Source: Candidatus Roseilinea mizusawaensis (GTDB taxonomy: Bacteria > Chloroflexota > Anaerolineae > J036 > Brachytrichaceae). From it: DNA of 64,000 bases. The translations under genes and the position numbers were made by a program. Below the pieces are notes generated by a model. The model was not told the origin of the DNA. It saw only the letters and a list, made by a program, of their open reading frames with translations, and ran no database searches. The stretch is from NCBI GenBank assembly GCA_016841965.1, contig JAEANN010000022.1, positions 62,001-126,000 of the forward strand, given 5' to 3'. This document shows, in pieces, positions 17,667-25,680 of the stretch (the stretch's first letter is position 1; each line of letters begins with the position of its first letter).

Positions 17667-18674
17667 TTACATCTTAAGCCGCGGGTCCAGCGCGTCGCGC
17701 AGCCCGTCGCCAATGAAGTTGAAACCGAGCGAGCACAGGACGACCGGGATGCCGGGGATGAGCGGAACCCAGGGATTGGTCAACATGAAGTTGGTGGCGA
17801 ACTGGAGCATGTTGCCCCAGGTCGGGGTCGGATCGGTGATGCCGACGCCGAGGAAGCTCAACGCCGTTTCGGCAGTCAGCGCGCCGGCCAGGCTGAGCGT
17901 GTACGCTACGACGAGCGGGGGAAATGCATTCGGCACCACGTGTCGCAGAATGATTCTTACATTGTTTGCGCCCAGGGATCGCGCAGACTCGATGAAGTCG
18001 CGCTCACGCACCGAGAGCACCATGCCGCGCATCAAACGCGCTGCGCCGGTCCAACCAAACAGGGTGAGCACAACGATCATGGTCAACACTTGCGCGCGTT
18101 CGGTGCCCACCGAGTTGAGCAGCATCAGGTTGCCGATCAAATCCAGCACGAACGGCGGATAGGGCAACAGCTTGGGGTCGGTGATGAGAATAGAGGCGAT
18201 GATGAGCAGAATGGGGAAGTCGGGAATAGAGGCCATGAATTCGAGGACGCGCATGACGATGCTGTCCACGATACCCCGAAAGTAGCCGGCCAACGCGCCA
18301 AGGGTCATACCGATCAACGTGGCCGCAGTGGCCACAGAGAAGGCTACACTGAGCGTGATGCGTGCAGCATAGAGCAGGCGGGTGAAGAAGTCGCGCCCGA
18401 CATGGTCGGTGCCCAGGATGTGAAGCGTGCCGGTCTGTGGATTAGTGGTTAGTGGCGGAGAAAAGCGCGGCGCCAGACCGGTCGCATCGCGAGGGAATGG
18501 CGCTAGAATCGGCGCCATCAGGGAAGCAACGAAGATCAGCACCAGAACGAACAACGAAATCATCGCCAAACGGTGCCGGCGGAAACGGCGCAGGACTATC
18601 GTCCACTGTCCTTCGGATTTGCGCAAAGCGATGCCGCGCGAGGCGGCGGGCAGGTCTGCTGTGGTGCTAGCCAT
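17667..18674 (-). CDS. oppC: Oligopeptide ABC transporter permease (OppC)
   Basis: A 335-residue inner-membrane permease of the DppC/OppC type. The N-terminal OppC_N helix is at about 33-55, with HILGTDHVGRDFFTRLLYA before the core helices. The ABC-coupling EAA loop is at RERDFIESARSLGANNVRI. Five to six membrane helices in total. It forms the channel with OppB. Length and order are normal. Confidence 0.95.
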   Translation of the reverse strand: MASTTADLPAASRGIALRKSEGQWTIVLRRFRRHRLAMISLFVLVLIFVASLMAPILAPFPRDATGLAPRFSPPLTTNPQTGTLHILGTDHVGRDFFTRLLYAARITLSVAFSVATAATLIGMTLGALAGYFRGIVDSIVMRVLEFMASIPDFPILLIIASILITDPKLLPYPPFVLDLIGNLMLLNSVGTERAQVLTMIVVLTLFGWTGAARLMRGMVLSVRERDFIESARSLGANNVRIILRHVVPNAFPPLVVAYTLSLAGALTAETALSFLGVGITDPTPTWGNMLQFATNFMLTNPWVPLIPGIPVVLCSLGFNFIGDGLRDALDPRLKM

Positions 18675-18714
18675 TGAGCTTTCTCACCTTGTCACTCGAA
18701 TTACACCGCCGGCG

Positions 18715-19905
18715 CTAACTCATCCGAATGCGTGGATCGACGATTGTGTACAGCACGTCGGACACCAGGAAGCCGACCAGTGTCAAAAAGGTCGAAATCA
18801 ACAGATACGCAATCGCAACTGGATAGTCGCTTGCGGTGAGCGAGTTGATAAACAGCTTGCCGATGCCCGGCCAACTAAAGACGCTTTCGGTAATAATGGC
18901 ACCGCCGAACAGGGTGGGCAACACGCCGGCCAGCAGGGTGACAAAGGGGATCAGCGCATTGCGCAAGGCATGTTTCATGATCACCACGCGCTCGATCAAC
19001 CCTTTGGCGCGCGCTGTGCGCACGTAATCCTGGCGCAGGACTTCCAGCATAGACGAGCGGATGAAGCGCGTCCAGCCGGCCAGGCTGAAAAAGGTCAATA
19101 CACCCACCGGCAAGATCAGATGCCAGATACGGTCAGCCACAGAGCCGGATTCTATCTGGCCAAACAACGGAATCACAACGTCCCGGTTCGATGTGGCTAA
19201 CCCGGCCGGCAAATAAGGCAGCCCAAGGTCTTTAAAGATCAGTGCGAAGATGAGGATGCCCATCACCCCTGTAAACAAGGTGGGCATGCCAGAGCCAAAG
19301 AAAGCCAGGGTGGTAAAGAAATAGTCAAATCGAGAATACTGCCTCACTGCGGAGTAGACGCCAATGGGGATCGCAATGGCGATAGCCAGGAAGGTAGATA
19401 CCCCCATCAACAGCAGGGTTGGACCCAAGCGCGTGTTGATAAGTTGTGATACGGGCCGCTCGCGCGCCAGTTGCTGCGAACGCCCAAAATCCAGCGCGAT
19501 CACGCCGTTACTCACCGGACGTCCGTCCAGATCGCGCAAATAGACCGGTTTGGCACAATTGATCTCTTCGACCCGCCCATCTGGATAGACCAGTTGTGCT
19601 TTGCCGGGCTTAAGACATCCGACTTGAAAATTTTGTGCAATCTCCTGGCCGTTGATCATGATCGCCCCACGCGGATGGCCGATCAGCCAGCGCAAAAAGC
19701 GAACGCCAATATCCAGGTCGAGGTCATAACGCTTCATGATGCGCTCGACTTCGTCGGGGTCGGGTCTGCGTGTGGTGCTCTGTAGGGAGGCCAATTGTTC
19801 AAGCGGGCCGCCGGGAGCTGAATACAGCAGCACGAACGAGGCAAAAGAGATGATGAACGCCATGATGACGATCACCACAAACCGGCGGATCAAATAGTTG
19901 AGCAT
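18715..19905 (-). CDS. oppB: Oligopeptide ABC transporter permease (OppB)
   Basis: A 396-residue permease. The N-terminal helix (about 5-30) is followed by a long external loop (about 35-160) containing two Cys and a region with DFGRSQQ. Five core helices follow, with the EAA-type loop VLRQDYVRTARAKGLIERVV. The extended first loop is longer than in E. coli OppB but usual for environmental Chloroflexi-like transporters. It is translated 88 bp after oppA, with a strong hairpin in between, which would allow less permease than binding protein. Confidence 0.94.
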   Translation of the reverse strand: MLNYLIRRFVVIVIMAFIISFASFVLLYSAPGGPLEQLASLQSTTRRPDPDEVERIMKRYDLDLDIGVRFLRWLIGHPRGAIMINGQEIAQNFQVGCLKPGKAQLVYPDGRVEEINCAKPVYLRDLDGRPVSNGVIALDFGRSQQLARERPVSQLINTRLGPTLLLMGVSTFLAIAIAIPIGVYSAVRQYSRFDYFFTTLAFFGSGMPTLFTGVMGILIFALIFKDLGLPYLPAGLATSNRDVVIPLFGQIESGSVADRIWHLILPVGVLTFFSLAGWTRFIRSSMLEVLRQDYVRTARAKGLIERVVIMKHALRNALIPFVTLLAGVLPTLFGGAIITESVFSWPGIGKLFINSLTASDYPVAIAYLLISTFLTLVGFLVSDVLYTIVDPRIRMS

Positions 19906-19926
19906 ACGACTCTCTGCTTATAGCGG

Positions 19927-19960
19927 GGCGAGTAGCTCGCGCTGGCACGAGCTACTCGCC
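19927..19960 (-). promoter_or_regulatory. oppA-oppB intergenic hairpin
   Basis: Perfect 13-bp inverted repeat GGCGAGTAGCTCG / CGAGCTACTCGCC with an 8-nt loop, between the oppA stop and the oppB start. Without a T-run it fits an mRNA-stabilising or partial-terminator element that raises binding-protein output relative to permease. Confidence 0.7.
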
Positions 19961-19993
19961 TGGATGCTCAGGAAGGCATGTCGCGTGTCTGAA

Positions 19994-21988
19994 CTAGCGG
20001 ATGTTCAGGTTGAAATCGGCGTGCTCCCAAGTCTGGCTACCGACAGGCTCAGCGACGATGTTGCCTTTGGCGTTCTCTTCGATCACGGTCTGGAGCTCCT
20101 GACCAGCGCCCAGAGTTTCCTTACCGACCACGTCGACGGTGCCCTGCAACAGAGCAGCCACTGCGCCGGCCGGGTTAGCGTCGAAGATTTGAACGACGAT
20201 GTTCTTGACCTTCGGCTCACCCTTCCAGTAGTTGGGGTTGGCTTCCAGGGTGATTTTCTGGCCGCGCTCCCAGCTCTTGATCACATAGGGGCCGGTGCCG
20301 AGCGGGGTATCGGTCACTTCTGGCAGATCCTTGAACTCCTTCGGTTCAACTTCGCCCAGCGTGCGGCCATCGGCCAGCTTCTGGTGAGACGGATAGTAGC
20401 CAAACGGGGCGAGATAGTAGGTGGGCGGCTGGTAGCCGGCTGCATAGACGACCTTGTAGCTGTTGTCATCCAACACCTCAAACGAGATTACACGGTCGCA
20501 GGTCAAGAAGTTGACTGCGCCGGACTCGCGGTCGCAGGCCACTTTGTGACCCAACTCCCAGTCAGCTTTCTTGACCGGCTCGCCATCGCTCCATTTGTGT
20601 GGCTTGAACTTGTAGGTGACGGTCAACTGGGGCAACTTGGCGCCGGCCTTGATTTCAACATCGTTGCCGTTAACGTCTTTGCCGGTCAGAGCCAGCTCTT
20701 TGCCTTCCATGTCGACGAGCTTGCCGTCTTTCAGCGTACCAACGTCGCCATCGCCGTTCACGACCGTATCCCCATCTTTGATCTCAACTTCTGCATTGAC
20801 TGCACCGCCATTCTCGATGGTAGGGAACTGATCGCCTTCATACATCACCGGCTGGAAACCGTAGCTGTATTGGGTGCTGAACGTGCCAAAGACCAGTTGA
20901 CCCACTACGACGGCCACCGCCGCGCTTTCTTGCAGCAGGAACAGCGAGGCCGGTTCCTGACCCAGCGCAATCACCACTGTATCTTTGCCGGGCAACTCCC
21001 AGTCGGCTGCGCTGGCAGAGAAATATTCCGTTGGGTCAGCAATCAGACCCTTCAGCTCTTTGTTGTGGCCGGTGGCCTCGAGGCGCTGGAAGAGCGGGAG
21101 CGAGATCATGTCCTTGCTGAACTCTTCCTGAACGATGGTGTACAGGCGCTTGCGTTCAGCATCGTTGAGGGTGTTGTTGGCCTGCTTGATGGCCTGGCTG
21201 GCCTTCTCGTTGCACCAGCCCATGTAGTTCTGGCCGTTCCAATTGTTGGCCGGCGTCGGGATCTGGTCGCAGGCGTACAGGGTCACACCGGGCGGTTCTG
21301 TCTCGCCAACCCAGGCAAACGCGCCGATGTCAAAGTCGCGCCGGCGCAAACCAGAGTTGCCGCCGAACCAGATCGAGCCGGGGATGTACGACGGCAGGAG
21401 CTGGATACCGCACTTCTGCAGCGAGCTGACAAACACGGCGCCCCATGTCTGGCGGAACGGCGCGTTGGTCGTGGTGAAGCGCAAGGCCAAGGGTTCGCGA
21501 TTGGCATTCACACGAATGGCCGCGCCTTCGGGCAGCGTCCAGCCGGCTTCATCCAGCAACTGGCCACCCTTCTCCGGATCATATGGATAGTCCACGATAT
21601 TGGCGTTTGGATCGACGTTCTTGGCATACCACACAGAATCCTTCGGGATGAAGGTATCCATGAACAGCTTGCTGCGTTGTTCATCCGGCAGATATCCGTA
21701 TACCGAGCCGATCAGGGCGCTGCGGTCTGTGCAGTGCGCAATCGCCTGGCGCACACGAATATCGCTCAGAATCGGATGCGGGGTCGTCCACTCAGCAGGG
21801 GCGGCTGCCGTGACTTCAACAACCTTTTCGACAACCTTTTCCACTTCCTTCGTCTCGACGACGACGGCTGTCTCTTTGACAACGACGGTCTGCACAATGG
21901 GCGTGCCTGCAGGGGCAGCGCAAGCGGCCAGGATCATGCTGGTCGCAGCAGTCAAGCCCAAAACAGCAGGCAGTTTTCGGGTGATCAT
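19994..21988 (-). CDS. oppA: Oligopeptide-binding lipoprotein, circularly permuted
   Basis: A 664-residue solute-binding protein (SBP_bac_5 family), exported as a lipoprotein: signal ending LAAC with Cys23, then a Val/Glu/Lys linker (about 31-60). The domain order is swapped. Residues ~71-325 correspond to the normal C-terminal half: PILSDIRVRQAIAHCTDR, YDPEKGGQLLDEAGW, then SLPLFQRLEATGHN. Residues ~333-664 correspond to the normal N-terminal half: DTVVIALGQEPASL first, then KWSDGEPV, TGPYVIKSWERGQ, NPNYW, DVVG, and finally TWEHADFNLN at the very end. In ordinary family members WEHADF-N directly precedes the ILSD-RVRQAI segment. No residues seem lost, so folding may be preserved. The start ATG has AGGAGGAG upstream. 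Confidence 0.92.
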   Translation of the reverse strand: MITRKLPAVLGLTAATSMILAACAAPAGTPIVQTVVVKETAVVVETKEVEKVVEKVVEVTAAAPAEWTTPHPILSDIRVRQAIAHCTDRSALIGSVYGYLPDEQRSKLFMDTFIPKDSVWYAKNVDPNANIVDYPYDPEKGGQLLDEAGWTLPEGAAIRVNANREPLALRFTTTNAPFRQTWGAVFVSSLQKCGIQLLPSYIPGSIWFGGNSGLRRRDFDIGAFAWVGETEPPGVTLYACDQIPTPANNWNGQNYMGWCNEKASQAIKQANNTLNDAERKRLYTIVQEEFSKDMISLPLFQRLEATGHNKELKGLIADPTEYFSASAADWELPGKDTVVIALGQEPASLFLLQESAAVAVVVGQLVFGTFSTQYSYGFQPVMYEGDQFPTIENGGAVNAEVEIKDGDTVVNGDGDVGTLKDGKLVDMEGKELALTGKDVNGNDVEIKAGAKLPQLTVTYKFKPHKWSDGEPVKKADWELGHKVACDRESGAVNFLTCDRVISFEVLDDNSYKVVYAAGYQPPTYYLAPFGYYPSHQKLADGRTLGEVEPKEFKDLPEVTDTPLGTGPYVIKSWERGQKITLEANPNYWKGEPKVKNIVVQIFDANPAGAVAALLQGTVDVVGKETLGAGQELQTVIEENAKGNIVAEPVGSQTWEHADFNLNIR

Positions 21989-22102
21989 GTAAATCTCTCC
22001 TCCTTGAATAGTGAGTGATTGTGTAACGTTCGACTAAAACTTAGATAACCTGGAGAATCATGGGACAACGATTCAATTTGTGGAGCGCGGCATCACCTCC
22101 TT

Positions 22103-22137
22103 AGACAAAAGACAGTAGACAAAAGACAATCACGAAA
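22103..22137. repeat. Heptamer array upstream of oppA
   Basis: Five 7-bp units: AGACAAA, AGACAGT, AGACAAA, AGACAAT, CACGAAA. It lies in the untranslated leader between the predicted oppA promoter and its start codon. Confidence 0.7.
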
Positions 22138-22226
22138 AGACGGGCAGTGAAGCCGAGACATCCTTGAACTTGGGATACCGCTGCTCACAGCCCGCCACAC
22201 GTAGATTCAAGAGCACTATTACCGCA

Positions 22227-22254
22227 ATTATCGTTAACCAGGGCATATTGTCAA
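22227..22254 (-). promoter_or_regulatory. Predicted sigma-70 promoter of opp operon
   Basis: On the minus strand: TTGACA (22249-22254), 16-bp spacer, GATAAT (22227-22232). It would start an mRNA with a leader of about 230 nt before oppA. Confidence 0.55.
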
Positions 22255-22287
22255 GGATAGCGCCTGGCGGGCTTGGCGAGGACAATA

Positions 22288-22317
22288 GCCCAGCGGCTGG
22301 GTATGCAGCCGCTGGGC
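22288..22317 (-). terminator. Thioredoxin gene terminator
   Basis: Perfect 12-bp stem GCCCAGCGGCTG / CAGCCGCTGGGC with a 6-nt loop, 14 bp past the trx stop. The following minus-strand bases are TATTGTCC, a weak T-tract. Confidence 0.75.
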
Positions 22318-22331
22318 ATCGTAGGGCTGCG

Positions 22332-22658
22332 TCAGTTCAGATGTGGCTTGATCTTTGCCAACAGGCGCTCTTTGGGCATATAGCCGACCAGGCGCTCGAC
22401 CGGCTGGCCGTCCTTGAACAAGATAAGCGTGGGAATGCTCATGACCCCATACTTCATCGCCGTGTGCGTGTTGGAATCAACATCCAGCTTGCCGACCGTC
22501 AGCTTGCCACTGTGCTCGGCGGCAATCTGCTCCACGATTGGAGCGATCATTTTGCAGGGGCCGCACCACTCAGCCCAAAAATCAATCAGTATGACACCCT
22601 GCGCCTTTTCCACCTTGGCCTCGAAGTCGCCATCCGTCACTACCATTGTGTTAGCCAT
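22332..22658 (-). CDS. trxA: Thioredoxin
   Basis: A 108-residue thioredoxin with the redox motif WCGPC at residues 31-35, inside [15 protein letters not shown]. The cis-Pro lies in [11 protein letters not shown] and the C-terminus is conserved. It is a cytoplasmic disulfide reductase that can serve the peroxiredoxin at 4676-5155. Class II ribonucleotide reductases also use thioredoxin, so it may serve NrdJ nearby. ATG 22658 has AGGAGAG about 10 bases upstream, so the longer open frame above it is not translated. Confidence 0.96.
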   Translation of the reverse strand: MANTMVVTDGDFEAKVEKAQGVILIDFWAEWCGPCKMIAPIVEQIAAEHSGKLTVGKLDVDSNTHTAMKYGVMSIPTLILFKDGQPVERLVGYMPKERLLAKIKPHLN

Positions 22659-22822
22659 GCTGTGTGTTCTCTCCTTAGTTTGTGCAATAGCTTGTGCAAT
22701 CTGCTTACAGAATCTCAACCCACCGGCACATGCCTGGCTCTCGGCGCACATCGCGCCCAGACAGAATGCAGGAGGATAACGGCACCGTAGTATTTCGTCA
22801 AGATTGAGGCCGCGCGGGTAGG

Positions 22823-24703
22823 TCACGCCTGCGGCGCGGCCTGCGCGCGCGTCGCGGTCGCCAGTCGCTCTGCTTCCTCCATCAAGCGCTGTAGTTCGTC
22901 GAAGCCGACTTGCCAGAATCCGGCGTCGTGGATATCCACGCCCACCAAGGCCAGTTGCTCGGCCGGCGACAAACTGCCCCCCGATTCCAACAGCGCGGTG
23001 TAGCGCGGCACGAACGAAGCGCCTTCGCGGCGGTATTTGCCGTACAGCGCCAGCACCAACAACTCGCCAAATGAGTAGGCGTAACAGTAGAACGGGGTAT
23101 TGATGAAGTGTGAAATGTACGACCATCCCCATTCATATCCTCTGGTTAACGAAACTACATCGCCGTAGTAGGGCGCATTGGCCTGCAACCACAGGGCGCC
23201 GATCTGAGCGCCGCTCAGCCGGCCTTTTGCCCGCGCGGCATACACCAGTTGCTCGAAGCGAGTCAATACTGTCTGCCGGAACAGCGTGGCAAAGCTGTCT
23301 TCCAGCTTGCTGGCAATCAGCGCCAGGCGCTTGTGCGGATCGCTCAGCCCGGCCAGCAACTCCTCGAACACCAGCATCTCGGCGAAGACGCTGGCCGTTT
23401 CGGCCACCGGCAGGCTCATGTAGTAGTTGAACAGCGTCTGCTTGCGGCTGAGGTAGAAGTGAATGCCGTGGCCAAGCTCATGCGCCACCGTCATCACGTC
23501 GCGCAGGTCGTCGGTGTAATTGCACAAGATGTAGGGGTGCGCCGAGGGGGACACGCCGGCGCAGAACGCTCCGCCGCGTTTGCCGTTGCGCGGGTCGGCG
23601 TCAATCCAGCGCGCTTCGAAGAACTGCTGGGCGATGTCTGCAAAGGCCGGCGCAAAGCGCCCTAGCGCCCTCAGGATAACTTCGCGCGCCTCGCCGAACG
23701 TCACCCGTTCTTTGACGCTCAGCAACGGCGCATACTGGTCATATAGCTCCAGCTTCGGCAGGCCCAGCAGTCCGGCCTTCAGCGCAAAGTAGCGGTGCGC
23801 CAGGGGGTAATTGCGCTCCACCACGTCCATCATTGTCTGAACCGCGCCGGCGTCGATCTCGTTCGCCAGGTGTCGCGGCGCCATGGGGTCGTCATACTTG
23901 CGCAGCCGGTTGGTCACCAGGTGATCCTGAAAACGCGTGTCGTATACAAAAGCCAGCACTTGCCCTTGTGATTCCAACGTGCTGTAGAACGACTCGAAGG
24001 CGGCCTGTCGCACGCCGCGATCTGGGTCGCGCAACAGCGTCAGCACCTCGCTCTGGTTCAACTCGCGCGTCTGGCCGTTGGTCTGCACCTTGAAGCGCTG
24101 TGCGGCGTTGAACTCAGTGAAGAAGCGCCGCCAGGCGTTGATGCCCGTCAAGTCCTTGTCGTTCATCAAGCGCTCTTCCGGCTCGCTGAGGGTGTGGGGC
24201 TTGAAGCGGCGCTCGCTGCTCAGATAGTGGCGGTATGGCGCCAGGACGGGATCATCGATCAGTCCACGGGCATGTTCCTCCGGCACATCCAGCCATTCCA
24301 GGTCGAAAAACAGAAGCTGGTTGCGCAGGGCGGTCATGTGCTCTTCGACCCGCTGCATCAATGTGCGGTGCGCTTCCTGGCTGGTGTCGGCGGCAAACAA
24401 CAATGACGCATAGGCGCTGATTTTGACCATCTCTTCTTGCAGGGCTTCGGCTTCCTGCAGGGCTGTCAAGAGATGGCCGGCGGTCGCGCCGCCGGGCGCG
24501 TTGATCGTGCCGCGATATCGGGCTGCAAAAGCCTCAGCCTGCGCTGCCACCTGCTGCAAGGCGCGCTCAATCGCCGGGTCATCCGGCCTGCTGAAAAACG
24601 CGCTCAGGTCCCATGCTACGCCGGCCGCGCTTTTCTCTGCAAGCGCGCCGACCGGCGCGGCTGCGGCTTCCACAAATCGATCTATCCACTTGTCGAATCT
24701 CAT
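22823..24703 (-). CDS. pepF: Oligoendopeptidase F (M3 family)
   Basis: A 626-residue zinc metallopeptidase of family M3B. The active-site HELGH is at residues 408-412 in [17 protein letters not shown]. The third ligand Glu is expected in the downstream [13 protein letters not shown] helix. It has no signal peptide and probably hydrolyses oligopeptides of 7-20 residues in the cytoplasm, a natural partner for the nearby oligopeptide importer. The start is ATG 24703 ([10 protein letters not shown]). An upstream in-frame start at 24748 adds only unconserved residues. Confidence 0.93.
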   Translation of the reverse strand: MRFDKWIDRFVEAAAAPVGALAEKSAAGVAWDLSAFFSRPDDPAIERALQQVAAQAEAFAARYRGTINAPGGATAGHLLTALQEAEALQEEMVKISAYASLLFAADTSQEAHRTLMQRVEEHMTALRNQLLFFDLEWLDVPEEHARGLIDDPVLAPYRHYLSSERRFKPHTLSEPEERLMNDKDLTGINAWRRFFTEFNAAQRFKVQTNGQTRELNQSEVLTLLRDPDRGVRQAAFESFYSTLESQGQVLAFVYDTRFQDHLVTNRLRKYDDPMAPRHLANEIDAGAVQTMMDVVERNYPLAHRYFALKAGLLGLPKLELYDQYAPLLSVKERVTFGEAREVILRALGRFAPAFADIAQQFFEARWIDADPRNGKRGGAFCAGVSPSAHPYILCNYTDDLRDVMTVAHELGHGIHFYLSRKQTLFNYYMSLPVAETASVFAEMLVFEELLAGLSDPHKRLALIASKLEDSFATLFRQTVLTRFEQLVYAARAKGRLSGAQIGALWLQANAPYYGDVVSLTRGYEWGWSYISHFINTPFYCYAYSFGELLVLALYGKYRREGASFVPRYTALLESGGSLSPAEQLALVGVDIHDAGFWQVGFDELQRLMEEAERLATATRAQAAPQA

Positions 24704-24788
24704 AGTTGCATATTCTACCGTCCAGCCATGGGCTGGATGGCCTGTCACTTAGATGCGGCAGGGTCTTTTTGGTTGCGCCCGCTGGGAA

Positions 24789-25166
24789 TTACGCGGGTGT
24801 CGCCAGCACGCCCAGCGCATACAACACGCCGATGATCGCCCCCCACACCGCATACCCCGCCAGCAAGGCAGCGGGCAATGTCCACCCAGCGCGCAGCGCC
24901 ACATATACCACGCCCAGCCAGATCAACCCCGGAATCAAGCTGATAAAGAACAGCCGGGCGTACTCAGCCAGCGCTGTGCTGGTCGCATCAGAACTGCTGG
25001 CCAGTACCCACAATGCCAACGGCATATTGATGGGCATGGTGGCGAACAGGGTTGCCAGCAGCTTGGAGCGGTCGCGCAACACGGCGACCGCCAGAATGAT
25101 GAGAATCGACGCAACAACAGGGAGTGTTCTATGCCAGTTCATCCGCCCGATCATACCGGCATGCAC
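24789..25166 (-). CDS. Small four-helix membrane protein, possibly GlpM/DUF3147-like
   Basis: About 117-125 residues with four membrane helices: LPVVASILIILAVAVL, LLATLFATMPINMPLALWVL, FFISLIPGLIWLGVVYVAL, and a C-terminal Ala/Gly-rich helix. The pattern, with two charged residues after helix one (LRDRSKLLATL), recalls the GlpM/DUF3147 family, but I am not certain. The start could be 25166, 25154 or 25142; none has a good ribosome site. Confidence 0.6.
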   Translation of the reverse strand: MHAGMIGRMNWHRTLPVVASILIILAVAVLRDRSKLLATLFATMPINMPLALWVLASSSDATSTALAEYARLFFISLIPGLIWLGVVYVALRAGWTLPAALLAGYAVWGAIIGVLYALGVLATPA

Positions 25167-25178
25167 ACATGTGCGCCA

Positions 25179-25290
25179 TCAGCGTTCGATTTGCCCGGCG
25201 CAAACGGCTAAGCCGACTGCCATGCTGGGGCAGCGGTCGGCCTCGGCCACCTTGTCGCGCCCGAACCTGTCGGCCAGCATGCCAAATCCG
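25179..25290 (-). pseudogene. Possible C-terminal relic of an Hsp70-like protein
   Basis: The minus-strand frame ending at the TGA at 25181 reads ADRFGRDKVAEADRCPSMAV then GLAVCAGQIER-stop. The spacing of FG-(K/R)-V, a D, and SxAxGLA resembles the ATPase-domain end of Hsp70-family proteins. No start codon or upstream coding sequence is recognisable. Only a hint, given at low confidence. Confidence 0.25.
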
Positions 25291-25348
25291 GACGATTGCG
25301 TGGCGGCAATCAACGATGGGTGGAACAATCTCGAGAGAAGGCCACCTA

Positions 25349-25443
25349 TGGCAGGAGCAGGAGTCGAACCTGCTCAGACGCTTTCCGCGCCATATTGACG
25401 CCCAGGCTCGCGCCGGGCCGCTCTACCGATGAGCTATCCTGCC
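25349..25443 (-). tRNA. tRNA-like gene with aberrant anticodon region
   Basis: Minus strand, 95 nt including the discriminator A. Acceptor GGCAGGA pairs perfectly with TCCTGCC. T8 and A9 are followed by a D arm GCTC-ATCGGTA-GAGC, and the T arm is GCAGG-TTCGACT-CCTGC. These parts are canonical. The 46 nt between D and T arms do not form a normal anticodon arm. The best stem (GCCCGG/CTGGGC) encloses the 7-nt loop CGCGAGC with no U33, leaving about 26 nt before the T arm. The length suits neither class I nor ordinary class II tRNAs, and no CCA is encoded. It could be a disrupted tRNA or a tRNA-like RNA; no amino acid is assigned. Confidence 0.6.
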
Positions 25444-25680
25444 TGTCCGAGAGGCTGTCCGAGAGGCTGCCGCCTAAGCTGTGTATGGCATCAGACCAAT
25501 CGTTGCTCAGATGCTACAGACCCTTGCGCCACAGCCGAAGAGATCAGACATATTCACGGGAAAAGGCGCTGTTTGGACGGCGCCCCCCCGACCAGGCCGG
25601 CGGGCAGGCAAATACCCTTTGCGCCGGCCTGGCAGTTTGCAACGCGCAGTGGTGTACGGGGCAAGTTGACTCGCTGCGGG
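25443..25680. other. Intergenic spacer between tRNA-like locus and nrdJ
   Basis: No gene seen. A perfect 12-bp tandem duplication CTGTCCGAGAGG (25443-25454 and 25455-25466) starts exactly at the 5' end of the tRNA-like locus. The remainder is unremarkable GC-rich sequence. Confidence 0.5.

Noticed and set aside
19898-22018. 706-codon open frame on the plus strand opposite oppA
   Set aside because: It mirrors the oppA codon phase, has no conserved motifs and no ribosome site. It is an antisense shadow produced by GC-rich codon use.
22332-23132. 266-residue version of thioredoxin
   Set aside because: The upstream part overlaps pepF on the same strand in another frame. A good ribosome site and the family start place the gene at 22658.
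25349-25443. Selenocysteine tRNA or tmRNA
   Set aside because: The D arm is a normal 4-bp stem and the acceptor is 7 bp. No UCA loop in a proper stem and no tmRNA reading frame were found.
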